DNA of 64,000 nucleotides from Megaleporinus macrocephalus (lineage: Eukaryota; Chordata; Actinopteri; Characiformes; Anostomidae), in NCBI GenBank assembly GCA_021613375.1, contig CM038719.1:37194120-37258119 (forward strand). The letters are read 5' to 3'. A model generated the notes under the pieces. It saw only the letters and a program-made list of their open reading frames with translations, was not told the origin of the DNA and did not search any database. How positions within the stretch are numbered: the first letter of the stretch is position 1; every line of letters begins with the position of its first letter. This document shows, piece by piece, positions 34,600 through 46,539 of this stretch. Made by a program: the position numbers and the translations under genes.

Positions 34600-34815
34600 T
34601 TACTTTTTCAATTCAATTTCAACTGTCGCGCTTTTTACAACGATGTTGTCACAAAGCAGCTACAGAAGTTTTGAAAAGAGACAGCTACAACATATATCCC
34701 CCAGTGAGCAAGCCAGAGGCAACAGAGGCGAGGAACACCTCCCTCAGACTGGAGGAAGAAACCTTGGGAGGAACCAAGACTCACTAGTGGAGACCCGTCC
34801 TCCTCTGGTCAAACG
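34600..34815. mobile_element. Teleost dispersed repeat (GAGGAAGAAACCTTGGGAGG family)
   Basis: Landmarks TTCAATTCAATTTCAACTGT, GTCACAAAGCAGCTACAG, AGTGAGCAAGCCAGAGGC and GGAGGAAGAAACCTTGGGAG match, from memory, a very common fish interspersed repeat. I cannot assign its class. Truncated, non-coding. Confidence 0.6.
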
Positions 34816-34903
34816 GTATTTACAGTTTAATAAACTAAACACCAAAGAAAAGAGTCTCTGTTTGAAATATGGATAGCAAAGCTTTAGAAGCTGCACAGGT
34901 AGA

Positions 34904-34968
34904 GGCAGTCTCTGACTGAGGCCGTCTCTGACTGAGGCAGTCTCTGACTGAGGCAGTCTCTGACTGAG
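34904..34968. repeat. 16-bp tandem repeat
   Basis: Four copies of GAGGCAGTCTCTGACT with one A-to-C change. Confidence 0.93.
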
Positions 34969-35164
34969 TCTTTATGTAAAGTGGGCGTGAGCTGAAACAG
35001 TCCCATCCTATCTCAATGCTAGTACATCTGGGTGGTGTACAGTGATGTAACTGAGGGTGTAGCAGTTGACACAGATGGACAGGAGAGCTGGCTGGTGATG
35101 GTGGGGAGGAGGCCCTGATGGTCAGTCCTCCAACAGCGTTCAACAGACTAAACCTGACAGCATC

Positions 35165-35335
35165 ATGGGCAGTCGTGGCCTGAAGCTTAGGGATCCGGTC
35201 TAGGGAGGGTCGCCGGTTCGATCCCCGGTTCAGGCAAACCCCGACTGAGGTGCCCTTGAGCAAGGCACCTAACCCCACCTGCTCTCGGCACGTGTGCTTA
35301 CTGCCCCCTAGTGTGTATGTTCACTAGTGTGTGCA
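35165..35335 (+). mobile_element. tRNA-derived SINE
   Basis: Box A-like TGGCCTGAAGCTTAGG at 35176-35191 and box B GGTTCGATCCCC at 35215-35226 have tRNA spacing. The fish SINE body follows: CTGAGGTGCCCTTGAGCAAG, CACCTAACCCCACCTGCTC and TACTGCCCCC. The head is degenerate, so it is a retroposed copy rather than a functional tRNA gene. A minus-strand 147-codon frame crossing it is spurious. Confidence 0.82.
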
Positions 35336-35480
35336 TACTAAACTTCATGATGAATGGACCAATAGAAATGCTCCAAAATAGCATGGAAACAATTCTGGTT
35401 CCATTGAAAGTAAAGACTGGTTTTGTTCTCTCTTGTAAAGTTACTATTTTGGGGATACTCGTTTTTCCTTGAACAGCAAT
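35335..35480. mobile_element. Dispersed MITE-like repeat, copy c
   Basis: TGATGAATGGACCAATAGAA, CTGGTTCCATTGAAAGTAAA and TTGGGGATACTCGTTTTTCC are the reverse-orientation form of the copy at 23478. Confidence 0.6.
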
Positions 35481-35558
35481 GATATGTAATGATGTTGAGG
35501 ACTGGGCTTTGGGATGGTCAGTTCAAGACCATGAGAGCATCAGCAGCTTCTATATATG

Positions 35559-35981
35559 CAGTGGTGTGCAAAAGTCTTCAGCACTTGGGGACATTATTAT
35601 ATATAAACAGTATTAATAGAGTAAGTAGAGCTTTTCCATACGTCAGTGTGTCTATTTAACCCTTTCCAAGCTTCTCCTTCTATAAACAACCCAGTATTAT
35701 TTACAGTTCTCATCTAATACCTGCTTTGACTGCTCAGTACTTCATTAAGCTAAATCAAGATTTGCTGCTGAAGGAACTGAATACATTCATACAATGTCTG
35801 GGGCGTCCAGGAGAAATCTGGAACTACACTTCTTCAAACTGAAGCTCAAGATCTGATCTATTTCTCTCACAATAAGATATTCATGTTACTTTGTATTGTA
35901 TGTATGATTATTTACATCTGTTCTAATCAGATCTGGTGGTGAAAATACATTTATTGCCTCAGACTTTTATACAGTAGTGTA
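35559..35981. mobile_element. Tc1-like MITE family, copy 3 (reverse)
   Basis: Starts CAGTGGTGTGCAAAAGTCTT and ends AGACTTTTATACAGTAGTGTA, giving degenerate Tc1-style TIRs. The interior is the reverse of 14110-14545, with CTTCATTAAGCTAAATCAAG and GGGGCGTCCAGGAGAAATCT. Confidence 0.8.
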
Positions 35982-36554
35982 TGTGATCTCAGTGGTGTAA
36001 TCGGGGCCGTTCTTGCATAATGCCCACAAAAGTGTTTGTTCTATTAGTCAGCATTCCCAAACAAACCAACTCCAGAAAAACTCCACTCCTCCACTGAGTT
36101 TGACTGACGGATCAAAGAGTCTTTCATTGCTTCTGCGGCATACGTACTGCCTTCTTCTCTAATTTACATTCCATAAAACCTCAATCCACATCTCAGACGT
36201 TGAGTTCTGGCATTCCAGCGCCAACCTTCTTCTTCTTCTTGTCTATTTCCTTGCTCCAGCTTCAGCTGGATGGACAGAATCTCCAGTGGATATTTTCCGA
36301 TCTGAAGCCAAGAGCAGGGCTGGATTATCTGATAAGGACACATGGTCTACCAGGTCTTGCAGGAGGTCGTTATGAGCAGGGGCTAACGTTATCAGGCCGG
36401 AGGACTGAGATATGAAAGCCATACTGTTTTGAGCTACTAGGTTTGCTATTAAAACATTCTTCATGTAAAACTAATAAGCAGTAAATATATCATTACTTTG
36501 CTTGATATTCTTACAATACAGGTTAGTATTACTGTTATTATCTTCATTATTACA
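35982..36554. other. Intronic sequence, nothing recognised
   Basis: Ordinary sequence with overlapping 71-73 codon frames in opposite directions and no domain. Confidence 0.45.
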
Positions 36555-36775
36555 TCAGTTCTGTCCAAAGAAAAACATGTATCTTAATTTTTTCTACATC
36601 ATTTGAACTCAACAGCTGCTGTTTACATTGTGTGTACATGTCATGATGAATGGACCAATAGAAATGCTACAAAATTGCTTGGAAAACTTCTGGTTCCATT
36701 GAGTTCCATTGACATTATAGTCAGTTTTTGTTCTCTCTTGTTATCTGTAAAGTCACTATTTTAGAGATACTTGTA
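36555..36775. mobile_element. Dispersed MITE-like repeat, copy d
   Basis: TGATGAATGGACCAATAGAA and TTCTGGTTCCATTGA, as in copy c. Further partial copies at 37090-37145 and 37530-37630 interrupt and follow the 100-bp satellite block. Confidence 0.6.
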
Positions 36776-37485
36776 TGCGCTCTATAATATTTATATGACC
36801 CACAAAGTCATTCTGACAGACTGTAATGCACTACAGGAAGTGTAGGGGGCGATATGACTTCTATATTTTATTCTAAAAGTGCTTAATAACCTTTATGTGA
36901 CCCACAAAGTAATTCTGACAGACTGTAATACACTACAAGAAGTGTAGGGGGCGATATGACTTCTACTTTTTATTTTAAAAGCGCTTTATAATGTTTATAT
37001 GACCCTCAAAGTCATTCTGACAGGAAAAAAAGTGTAGGGGGCGATATGACTTCTGCTGTATTATTTTAAAATTTATTTAAAAAATATTAAAATAATTTGT
37101 GTACATGTCATGATGAATGGACCAATAGAAATGCTCCGAAATAGTCGCCACTGTATGCGCTCTATAATGTTTATATGATCCACAAAGTCATTTTGACAGA
37201 CTGTAATGCACTACAGGAAGTGTAGGGGGCGATATGACTTCTATTCTCTCATTCAAAAACACTCTATAATGTTTATATGACCCACAAAATCATTTTGACA
37301 GACTGTAATACACTACAGGAAGTGTAGGGGGCGATATGAGTTCTACTATTTAATTTAAAAACACTATAATATTTATATGAAGCACAAAGTAATTCTGACA
37401 CACCGTAATACACAACAAGAAGTGTAGGGGGCGATACACGTTCTATTATTTAATTTAGAAACACTCTATAATGTTTATATGACCG
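36776..37485. repeat. 100-bp satellite, block 1
   Basis: About six monomers share TTTATATGACCCACAAAGTC, ATTCTGACAGACTGTAATGC and GGAAGTGTAGGGGGCGATAT. A MITE fragment interrupts near 37050-37150. Same family and orientation as the block at 40645-42510. Confidence 0.9.
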
Positions 37486-37630
37486 TTAAAATATTAAAAA
37501 TATAAAACTTTTACAATATTTTACAATGTGTGTACATGTCACATGAATGGACCAATAGAAATGCGCTAAAATAGCTTGGAAAAACTTTTGGTTCCATTGA
37601 CTTCCATTGAAAGTAAGGTCGGTTTTTGTA

Positions 37631-38010
37631 AGTACGTGCTCATAGAGAAGCTATCTCTACCAGTGAGCTACACAGAGCTCCTCTCTGCTGCTGCTGCGGC
37701 CGACACTCCCTTCAAATCCCTTAAAACTCAATTACACGACACATAACTCCCCTCGATCTCCACACACAAATAAACATCAGCTGAAATTAATAAGGCTAAA
37801 TGGAGCTATTATGGTAAAGACGGGGCTGCGGGCCAAGTCATTTTGTCTGAAGTTTTTTTTTCTGTTCTTTTCTGGTAAATGAGGCTTTAGGGGTGAAGGG
37901 TCCCTCACCCCCCCCCGCTCTCTCTAGAGACCCCCGCCTGCACTTTGAAGACTATTTATAGTTTATAGTTTTACATCTTAACTCCGCTCTTCTGTCCAAA
38001 TAAAACCACT
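37631..38010. other. Intronic sequence, nothing recognised
   Basis: Includes a C-run at 37908-37917. No other signature. Confidence 0.5.
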
Positions 38011-38161
38011 CACATGCACACACACACATACACACACACACACACACATATACATACATACATACATACACACACACACAAATACATACACACACACACA
38101 CACAAACAAATACATACATACATACATACATACAAACACACACAGACACACATACACACAA

Positions 38162-38216
<55 letters not shown>

Positions 38217-38241
38217 TACATACACACACGCATACACACAA

Positions 38242-38314
<73 letters not shown>

Positions 38315-38327
38315 TAAATACACACAC

Positions 38328-38384
<57 letters not shown>

Positions 38385-38447
38385 TACATACACACACGCA
38401 TACACACAAATACATACATACACACACACACACACATATACACACAA

Positions 38448-38482
<35 letters not shown>

Positions 38483-39055
38483 TACATACACACACACACA
38501 CATAAACAAATACATACATACATACATACAAACACACACACACACACATACACACAAATACATACATACACACACACAAACACACACACACATATACATA
38601 CATACACACACACACATACACACAAATACATACATACACACACACACACACATACACACAAATACATACATACACACACACACACACACAAACATATACA
38701 CACAAATACATACACACACACACACAAACAAATACATACACACATACAAACACACACACATACACACAAATACATACACACACATACACACAAATACATA
38801 CACACACACACACACATATACATACACACACACACACACACATACATACATACACACACACACATACACACATATATATATATATATATACATACATACA
38901 GACATACACAAATACATACACAAACACACACACACACACACACATACAAACACACACATACAAACACACACACACACACACAAATACATACATATACATG
39001 CACACACGCTTATGCTCATATACACACACATATGCTTATACACACACAGATCGAT
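38011..39055. repeat. 1-kb (CA)n/(TACA)n compound array
   Basis: Imperfect CA repeats mixed with ATACATAC tracts and AAATACATACA words that recur at irregular spacing; a short (TA)n lies at about 38872-38890. Long Val/Cys/Tyr frames on the minus strand are artefacts. Confidence 0.96.
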
Positions 39056-39095
39056 AAAAAAGGAGAAAACTCTGTTATGCCTGTCACATCAAAGG

Positions 39096-39152
39096 AGATC
39101 TCTCTCTCTCTCTACTTCTCTTTCCATCTTTCTTTTTATCACTCTCTCATCC

Positions 39153-39184
<32 letters not shown>

Positions 39185-39223
39185 ACTTCTCTTTCCATCT
39201 TTCTTTTTATCACTCTCTCATCC

Positions 39224-39257
<34 letters not shown>

Positions 39258-39298
39258 ACTTCTCTTTCCATCTTTCTTTTTATCTCTCTCTCTCTCTC

Positions 39299-39359
<61 letters not shown>
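39096..39359. repeat. (CT)n array with 64-76 bp higher-order unit
   Basis: CTACTTCTCTTTCCATCTTT followed by CTTTTTATC recurs three times (about 39109, 39184, 39256) between (CT)n runs. Confidence 0.95.
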
Positions 39360-39361
<2 letters not shown>

Positions 39362-39556
39362 TAGAAATGTGTTTGTATGGTTTTTTTAGATTCCCACAGT
39401 GGATCATGGCAGAGTCTCAGTGCTGCAGCTGCTCCCCGGGCTGTGGCTGTTACTCAGTGTGATATTAAAAACAGGTGAGCGTGTGTAGAAATGCGTGCGC
39501 TGTGGCAGCACTGTAAATTCTCATGAAGCCGCACTGTCTCTGAAGCTACACCGACC

Positions 39557-39590
<34 letters not shown>
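39557..39590. repeat. (TG)n microsatellite
   Basis: Perfect run. Confidence 0.94.
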
Positions 39591-39591
<1 letters not shown>

Positions 39592-39682
39592 GACTGCAGG
39601 TGCTCTGGCGTTCCATTCGGTTTCCTTCTGCTCGCTGGTCTGCTGGATTTCTGGCACTGTGCTAATACAGCCTGGAAAACTA

Positions 39683-40290
39683 ACTCTCTCCCTCACTCTC
39701 ACTCTTTGTCTCTCTCTCGCTCTCTCTTTCTCTCTCTCTCTCTTTGTGTTTGTCTCCTGATCTCTCTCTCTCTCTCTCTGTCAGCCGCCTCCTCTATCTC
39801 CCTTTCTTTTTGTATCTCCCTCCAAAATCTGTCCCTTTCACTCTTTGTCCATCTCTCTCTCACTGTCTCTGCTTCTTCTATTTCTCCTTCTGTCTCGCTG
39901 TCTATCCATGCCTCTTTCTATCTCTCTCTTCTTCCTATTTATCTCTGTATCTCTCTCTGTCTCTATATCTACTCTTTCATTTTCTCTATCTGTCTCACCT
40001 TCACGCTCTCCTTTATCTCTCTTTCTTATATCTCTATTTTTCTCTTGCCGTCTCTCCTATCTCTTTACCCTGCTCTCTCTTTTCCTATCTTTCTCTGCTG
40101 TAGTATCTCTCCTTTATCACTTATTTACCTTTCTCTCTATCTCTGATACTCTCCCTCATCTCTCGATTAGCTTTGCCTCGCCACCCATCTCTCTTTTCTC
40201 TGCTGTCCTATCTGTTATCTTTCTCTCTCTCTCATATCATTACCTCTCTATCTCTCTCCCTCATCTCTCTCTCTCTCTCTCTATCAGTTA
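39683..40290. repeat. CT-rich low-complexity tract
   Basis: About 600 bases of pyrimidine-rich plus strand (TCTCTC, TTTCTC, CTATCT words), giving Ser/Leu-rich false frames. Confidence 0.9.
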
Positions 40291-40644
40291 TAGGTCCGTC
40301 TGCAGCTGTGTGTTTGTGTGACCTCTTTCTTCTGTCTGTCTGTCACCAAGTCTCATCCATCGCTCTGAAAAAAGCACATAACTGAAAAGCACAGGAAACA
40401 GAGATCAGGGAGGGGTGCGATGGGGGGTCGAGTTGGGGGGGCAGCATGGCAGAGAGGACTGAAGTAAAACAACTGAGTGGTTTGGCAGCCAAAAAAAAAA
40501 AGGAAGGGTCAGCAGGGGCCACGACAGACACGCAGTGGTCAAAGCAAAATTAGGGACTTATTATTGCAGTCGGATAGAGGAAATTCCAGCGGGCCCCACT
40601 GGGGGTTCATTCTTACTATGGATGCAGAACTGGTATAATCTACA

Positions 40645-42510
40645 CGGTCTTTCTGACAAACTGTACTACACCACAGGAAGTGCAGGGGGCGATATGAGTT
40701 CTATTGTGTTGTTTAAGAACCACTCTATAATGTTTATATAACCCACACAGTCATTCTGAAAGACTGTAATACGCTACAGGAAGTGTAGGGGGCAATATGA
40801 CTTACACTATTTAATTTAGAAACACTATAATATTTATATGACACACCAAATCATTCTGACAGACTGTAATACACTACTGGAAATGTAGGGGGCGATATGA
40901 GTTCTAATATTTAATTTAGAAACACTATGATATTTATATGACCCACAAATTTATTCTGACAGATTGTAATGCGCTTTAGGAAGTGTAGGGGGCGATATGA
41001 CTTCTATTATTTAATTTAGAAACAATATATAAAATTTATATGACCCACACAGTCATTCTGACAGACTGTAATACACTAAAGGAAGTGTAGGGGGCGATAT
41101 GACTTTTTCTATCTCATTTAATAAGTGCTCTGTAATGTTTATATGGTCCCCAAAGTCATTCTGACAGACTGTAATACGCTACATGAAGTGTAGGGGGCGA
41201 TATGGCTTACACTATTTAATTTTAAAAACACTATAATATTTATATGACCCACAAAGCCATTCCGACAGACTGTAATATGCTATAGGAAGTGTAGGGGGCG
41301 ATATGACTTATATTATTTAATTTAGAAACACTATAATATTTATATGATCCACTAATTCATTCTGACAGACTGTTATATGCTTTAGGAAGCGAAGGGGGCG
41401 ATATGACTTCTACTATCTCATTTAATAAGTGCTCTATAATGTTTATATGGTCCACACAACCATTCTGACAGACTGTAATACACTACAGGAAGTGTAGGGG
41501 GCGATATGACTTCTATTATTTAATTTAGAAACACTATGATATTTATATGACCCACAAATTCATTCTGACAGACTGTAATACGCTATAGGAAGTGTAGGGG
41601 GCGATATGACTTCTATTATTTAATTTAGAAACACTATAATATTTATATGACCCACAAATTCATTCTGACAGACTGTAATACGCTATAGGAAGTGTAGGGG
41701 GTAATATGACTTGAATTATTTAATTTAGAAACACTATAATATTTATATGACCCACTAATTCATTCTGACAGACTGTTATATGCTTTAGGAAGTGTAGGGG
41801 GCGATATGACTTCTACTATTTAATTTAGAAACACTATAATATTTATATGACCCACAAATTAATTCTGACAGATTGTAATACGCTATGGGAAGTTTAGGGG
41901 GCGATATGAGTTCTATTATTTAATTTAGAAACACTATGATATTTATATGACCCACAAATTCATTCTAACAGACTGTAATACGCTATAGGAAGTGTAGGGG
42001 GTGATATGAGTTCTAATATTTAATTTAGAAACACTATGACATTTATATGACCCACAAATTCATTCTGACAGACTGTTATATGCTTTAGGAAGTGTAGGGG
42101 GCGATATGACTTCTACTATTTAATTTAGAAACACTATGATATTTATATGACCCACAAATTCATTTTGACAGACTGTAATACGCTATAGGAAGTGTAGGGG
42201 GCGATATGACTTCTATTATTTAATTTAGAAACACTATAATATTTATATGATCCACTAATTCATTCTGACAGACTGTTATATGCTTTAGGAAGCGAAGGGG
42301 GCGATATGAGTTCCACTATCTCATTTAATAAGTGCTGTATAATGTTTATATGGTCCACACAACCATTCTGACAGACTGTAATACACTACAGGAAGTGTAG
42401 GGGGCGATATGGCTTCTATTATCTTATATAAAAAGCATGCTATGATGGTAAATTTTATTTATATGATGCATGCGGTCATTACACTACTGGAAATGTAGGG
42501 GGCGACTTTT
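40645..42510. repeat. 100-bp satellite, block 2
   Basis: About 18 monomers. The GCTATAGGA/GCTTTAGGA landmark falls at 41581, 41681, 41781, 41881, 41981, 42081, 42181 and 42281, an exact 100-base period. The most conserved box is AGGAAGTGTAGGGGGCGATATGA; TTTAATTTAGAAACACTATA and TTTATATGACCCACAAATTC follow. Some monomers carry TCTCATTTAATAAGTGCTCT instead, an alternating subtype. No open frame is sustained. Confidence 0.96.
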
Positions 42511-43200
42511 TGTTCTATTTAATTAACAGCTGATAGATTAATCTATCATAGAAGTAATCATTAGCTGCAGCCCTGCTGGCTAGAACACAACCTAAGCACT
42601 CAATTTGAAACACAGCTAATATTTGCTTGAGCGCAGCCCCCCCCCCCCCTCCACCCACCCCCGAGTAAACGGAGAGCAGTGTAAATGTTTTTGGAGCGCG
42701 AGGGTGCGAGGACGAGGTTGCCAGAGTTGCATGTGAGCACAAACTCGGCGGGTAAACAAACTTTGAAACGGAGAAGGTGAAAAACAGCACATATGCGAGC
42801 GCCTTTGAAACGCTCGCGGCGTCCTCTGGGTCCGGGGTTTTGTGTGCAGCTCCAGAAACCAGCCCCTCGCATGGAATCTGCTGACCTGGAGCGCTGAAGA
42901 GCGGTTTCCAGCTCCGGTCCAGGACACCCGGACCACTCGGGTTTGGTGTTTGCCTCTTTTATCGCACCTGTTTCAACTCCTGAAGGACCTGCTGATGAGC
43001 TGCTGAGTTAAATCTGGTCTGGGAAAACAGAAAGCAGTGCAGCGGGCCCCTCCGGACTGCAGCTACGCAGCCCACGGATTGGCCGAGCCATAAATCCAAA
43101 TAAATACTGGTGTTTGGTTAAAAAGAGGGATCCGTCAGGTCTAAAGGACTAAGACTTCAGAGCTGCTCCAACACTATTATTTATCATTTAATCACGGTTC
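42511..43200. other. GC-rich intronic stretch with C-run
   Basis: A C-run at 42637-42649 with CCACCCACCCCC to 42662 could form a G-quadruplex on the minus strand. The following 400 bases are richer in CpG than their surroundings. I see no TATA, no exon and no domain in the overlapping 90-106 codon minus-strand frames. Confidence 0.45.
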
Positions 43201-43204
43201 TGAT

Positions 43205-43502
43205 GATTAAACCTGATAGCCGATACCAATCGAGGGCGGGGCTTTATGGCACGGCAGGCTACATGCAATTATTAGCACAAGCAAGTCATGAAACATGGTT
43301 AAAATGTGGTTCTCTAGAACTATAAACTCAATCACTCTGGCTGTGGTTCTTTAGCTCTCTGGCTGTTTCTGCTGCTGTTCTGTTCGTTCCGGTCAGATCT
43401 GGTCTGTATGGTGTTCTGGGTTATTAGTTTTGTGTTAGCTGTGTGTGCTAGCTCTGCTGTTCACTGATACTCAATGTATTCAGCTGTGTGGTGTCTCTTA
43501 AA
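43205..43502 (-). mobile_element. hAT element fragment (reverse)
   Basis: GATAGCCGATACCAATCGAG, TATTAGCACAAGCAAGTCAT and TTCCGGTCAGATCTGGTCTG repeat, in reverse orientation, the interior of the element at 43503-44442, with which it makes a large inverted repeat. Confidence 0.7.
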
Positions 43503-44442
43503 TAGAGATGGAAGGATCGATCAGCTATATATCGGTATTGGCCGATTTTTAATCAAAATATGTGATCAGCGATGAGCCGAAATTTCTCCAATTTAGCCAA
43601 TCCCGTTTTTTGTATCTCCAGCTAGCGTTTCATCCAGGAAGAGGAGCCCTCTGGCCAGCTCCGGCCATTTCCACTAAGTGGAAATACACACCCTTACATT
43701 TTTCACAGACTGACTAAAGCAGCGGCCTCGCGAGAACAGTTTACAACGTTCACCACATGTGCTGATAGAAAACATGTCGTCTGTCTGTGTTTGTGACTCA
43801 GACTCATCCAGGGCAGTTTAACATCTGTAAAATTAGTAACATCAGCGTCTCTCACGGAGGAACCAAGACAAAGACATTTAACACACTAATCTGACACAGC
43901 ACTTCAGAGACACCACACAGCTGAATACAGTGAGTATCAGTAAACAGCAGAGCTAGCACACACAGCTAACACTAAACTAATAACCCAGAACACCTACAGA
44001 CCAGATCTGACCGGTACGAACAGAACAGCAGCAGAAACAGCCAGAGAGCTAAAGAACCACAGCCAGAGTGATTGAGTTTATAGTTCTAGATAAGCAGCTC
44101 TTCTCGGCTGTAGAAGACGTTCATTCTGCTGCTTAATGTTCCACCTGGATCTACGCTCTGCTGTTCCTAGTAGAGATACTTTTCAGATGTGGCTCTTCTG
44201 GAGCTGAATCAAGCGGTTTACTCCCACATAGACCAACTTCTAATTTAGTTACTAATATTATACTGTTTCATATGAGCTCGTTAAAAATGATAATAAACCA
44301 GTTTAGACCAGGTTTCATGACTTGCTTGCGCTAATAACTACATGTAGCCCCACCTTCGATGGGTATTGGCTATCAGCCGATCACGTTAAAAGGTGATCGG
44401 CGATCAGAATCGGCCTCAAAAAAGCTGATCGGTCCATCTCTA
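43503..44442 (+). mobile_element. hAT-like element, copy A
   Basis: Left end TAGAGATGGAAGGATCGATC and right end reversed TAGAGATGGACCGATCAGC, with repeated CGGCCGAT/CCGATC words, typical of hAT elements in fish. A BED-finger remnant (KTFNT...NLT) sits near 43870-43910 on the plus strand, as in the copy at 20291. About 940 bp, no intact frame. Confidence 0.8.
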
Positions 44443-44469
44443 CTTCTAATCTGATACGGCCCTTAAGAG

Positions 44470-45410
44470 TAGAGATGGACCGATCAGCGTTTTTGAGACC
44501 GATTCCGATCGCCGATCAACTTTCAGCACGATCGGCCGATAGCCGATACCGATCGAGGGCGGGGTATACGCCACAGCAGGGCTACAAGTAGTTATTAGCA
44601 CAAGCAAGTCATGAAACATGGTCTAAACTGGTTTATTACCATTTTTAACGAGCTCATGTAAAACAGATTAATATTTTTAACTAAATTAACAGTAAATAAA
44701 CAAAGTAAATCAAACAAATATCGCCAATACTGCAATCATTACATTTAAATTTAAAACTAAAAAAGCTAATTAAATAAATACAGTAAAAACTGCAGTCATT
44801 AAACTCAGACTCTGTTATTTTAAACTAAATCTGTAATCATTAAATGTAGAATATTGAATTGTTGCTGCTGTTCTGTTCGTACCGGTCAGATCTGGTCTGT
44901 AGGTGTTCTGGGTTGTTTGATTTGTGTTAGCTGTGTGTTCTAGCTCTGCTGTTTGCTGATACTCACTGTGTTCAGCTGTGTGTAGTGCTGTATCAGATTA
45001 ATAGAGTTAAATATCTTTGGTTTCCACGAGAAACGCTGATTTTACTAATTTAAAAACGTCCTGGATGAGTCTGCGTCACATACGGTAAACACTGCCAGAC
45101 GGACAATGTTTTCTATCAGCGCATGCTTTTCTCGCGAGGCCGCTGCTTTAGTCAGTCTGTGGAAAATGAAAGGGTGTGTATTTCCACCTAGTGGTTCAGA
45201 TAGGAATTGCAGGGATCTGCCCAGAGGGGGTTCTCCTCTTCTTGGATGAAACACTAGCTGGAAATACAGAAATTAGGCTCATTTGTTTAATGCCATTGAT
45301 CGACTCTCGGGATCGGCTAAACTGGAGAAATATCGGCCGATCACTGATCACATACTTTGATAAAAAATCAGCCGATACCGATACATAGCTGATCGATCCT
45401 TCCATCTCTA
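44470..45410 (-). mobile_element. hAT-like element, copy B (inverted)
   Basis: The same element as 43503-44442 in reverse, starting TAGAGATGGACCGATCAGCG and ending GATCGATCCTTCCATCTCTA. The 27 bases between the two copies (44443-44469, with TTCTAATCTGATACGGCCCT) resemble the BED-finger tail of the 20.3-kb copy, so an older hAT copy seems to have been the landing site. Confidence 0.8.
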
Positions 45411-45559
45411 CGAAAAATGCCATCACAGTGATTGGTGCTGCCAAAAGAAGTGATCCGGTGAGCAGCAGTTCTGCTTCTGAGGTCAGCGGAGAATGGCCAG
45501 ACTAGTTCAAGCTCACAGAAAGGCTACCCAGTAACTCAGATAAGCACTCTGTAGTAATG

Positions 45560-46060
45560 TGGTGAGCAGAAAATACATAGAATGCACCATAAGGCGGGTT
45601 GCCTACAGCTTCTGTCAGCCTAGACCAGAAAGCTTGGGCCACAGTGGACACAGGCATAACAAAACTGGCCCATAGATGGTGGGGTCAGAATTTGGCACCA
45701 ACTGCATGATTCCATGGAGCCAACCTGCCTTGTGTGACCAGTCCAGGCTGGTGGAGGTGGTGCAATGGGGCACACCTTGGGCTCATTAACACCAATCAAT
45801 CGCTTGAACGTCATGACCTCTTTGAGTAATGTTGCTGACCATGTGTATCCCTACATGGCCACAATTTCTATCTTCTTATGGGTACTGAATGCACCATGTC
45901 ACAAAGCAAAGGTCATCTCATACAGGTTTCATGAACATTGAGATCAACGTTCTTCAGTGGCCTTCCCAGCCACTGGATCTACTTCCAACAGATCACCTTT
46001 GGGATGTGGTAGACCGGGAGATTTGTGGACTGATAGTGCTGAAAGATCTGCGTACGGAGC
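45560..46060 (+). pseudogene. Tc1-like transposase remnant
   Basis: The plus strand encodes HVYPYMATISIFLWVLNAPC continuing HKA near 45835-45915, then LQWPSQPLDLLPTDHLWDVV and DREI near 45950-46025. This follows the Tc1/mariner pattern (Q)DNAPCHKA ... SPDLNPIEHLWDVVEREI. The catalytic Asp before NAPCH is replaced by Leu, and the catalytic Glu before HLW is Asp. Frames shift between blocks and no clear TIR is seen. It ends about 48 bases before the donor of the DNAAF5 exon at 46108. A 194-codon plus-strand frame running on through the exon is antisense and spurious. Confidence 0.75.
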
Positions 46061-46107
46061 CCTACCAAGCCAGGAAGGTAGGAAAGGTCAGAAAGCCAGG
46101 TTCTCAC

Positions 46108-46332
46108 CTGCTCAGAGGAGTGGCAGACGTCAGGGTGGGCGAGCGTTTGTCCAAGCTGGAGGAGGTGTGGACTCAGAGCTTCCCTGGAGCTGCCCTTCAG
46201 CACGGCCGCCAGGATCATCAGAGGAGCCCATGCGGAGGAAGAGGAGGACGAGTTCTCCACATCGGCCAGCAGGAGACGGAGGAACACTTCCGGACTCACA
46301 AACACACCCAGCAGCTCAGCCGACTCCAAACA
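46108..46332 (-). CDS. dnaaf5: DNAAF5 internal exon (second visible)
   Basis: This 225-bp exon (75 codons, phase 0 to 0) encodes CLESAELLGVFVSPEVFLRL, then a Ser run (SSSSSS) and APLMILAAVLKGSSREALSP, ending in HSSEQ. It matches the DNAAF5 segment beginning AAELVGTFVSPEVFLKLIL with LASALRGCPREAL. The acceptor is tgtctctctcag|TGT and the donor GAGCAG|GTGAGA, both good. The Ser run lies in a loop between HEAT helices and is a small low-complexity insertion. The downstream intron is 16.4 kb; the upstream one is 5.15 kb. Confidence 0.94.
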
Positions 46333-46539
46333 CTGAGAGAGACACACAAAGAGCTTTCTCACAGTCTCATGGAAGGATGGACAGAAACACCTGTAGGTGT
46401 TCTCAGATCTGAAGCAGGAGTGGAGCTTGATGTTCTCCTCTCTCTCAAAGATGAAGGTGCTGTGTATATCTGATGGGGACAGTTTGCTAGATCTATCAGG
46501 TTCTCCAGGTAATTATTAGGAGCTCCATGTTCTAGTTGC

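Noticed and set aside
35165..35260. A tRNA gene
   Set aside because: Box A and box B are present, but the cloverleaf is degenerate and a SINE body follows.
34835..35278. 147-codon minus-strand frame
   Set aside because: It crosses a SINE and a 16-bp tandem repeat; no domain recognised.
37952..39043. Frames of 340-360 codons made of Val, Cys and Tyr
   Set aside because: Low-complexity (CA)n/(TACA)n sequence open in three frames at once.
42600..43090. CpG-rich promoter or alternative first exon
   Set aside because: CpG enrichment is modest by eye and there is no TATA, initiator context or exon; it lies mid-intron between a satellite and hAT elements.
45889..46473. 194-codon plus-strand gene
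   Set aside because: It joins a Tc1-like fossil to the antisense of a DNAAF5 exon; the minus strand explains the second half with proper splice sites.
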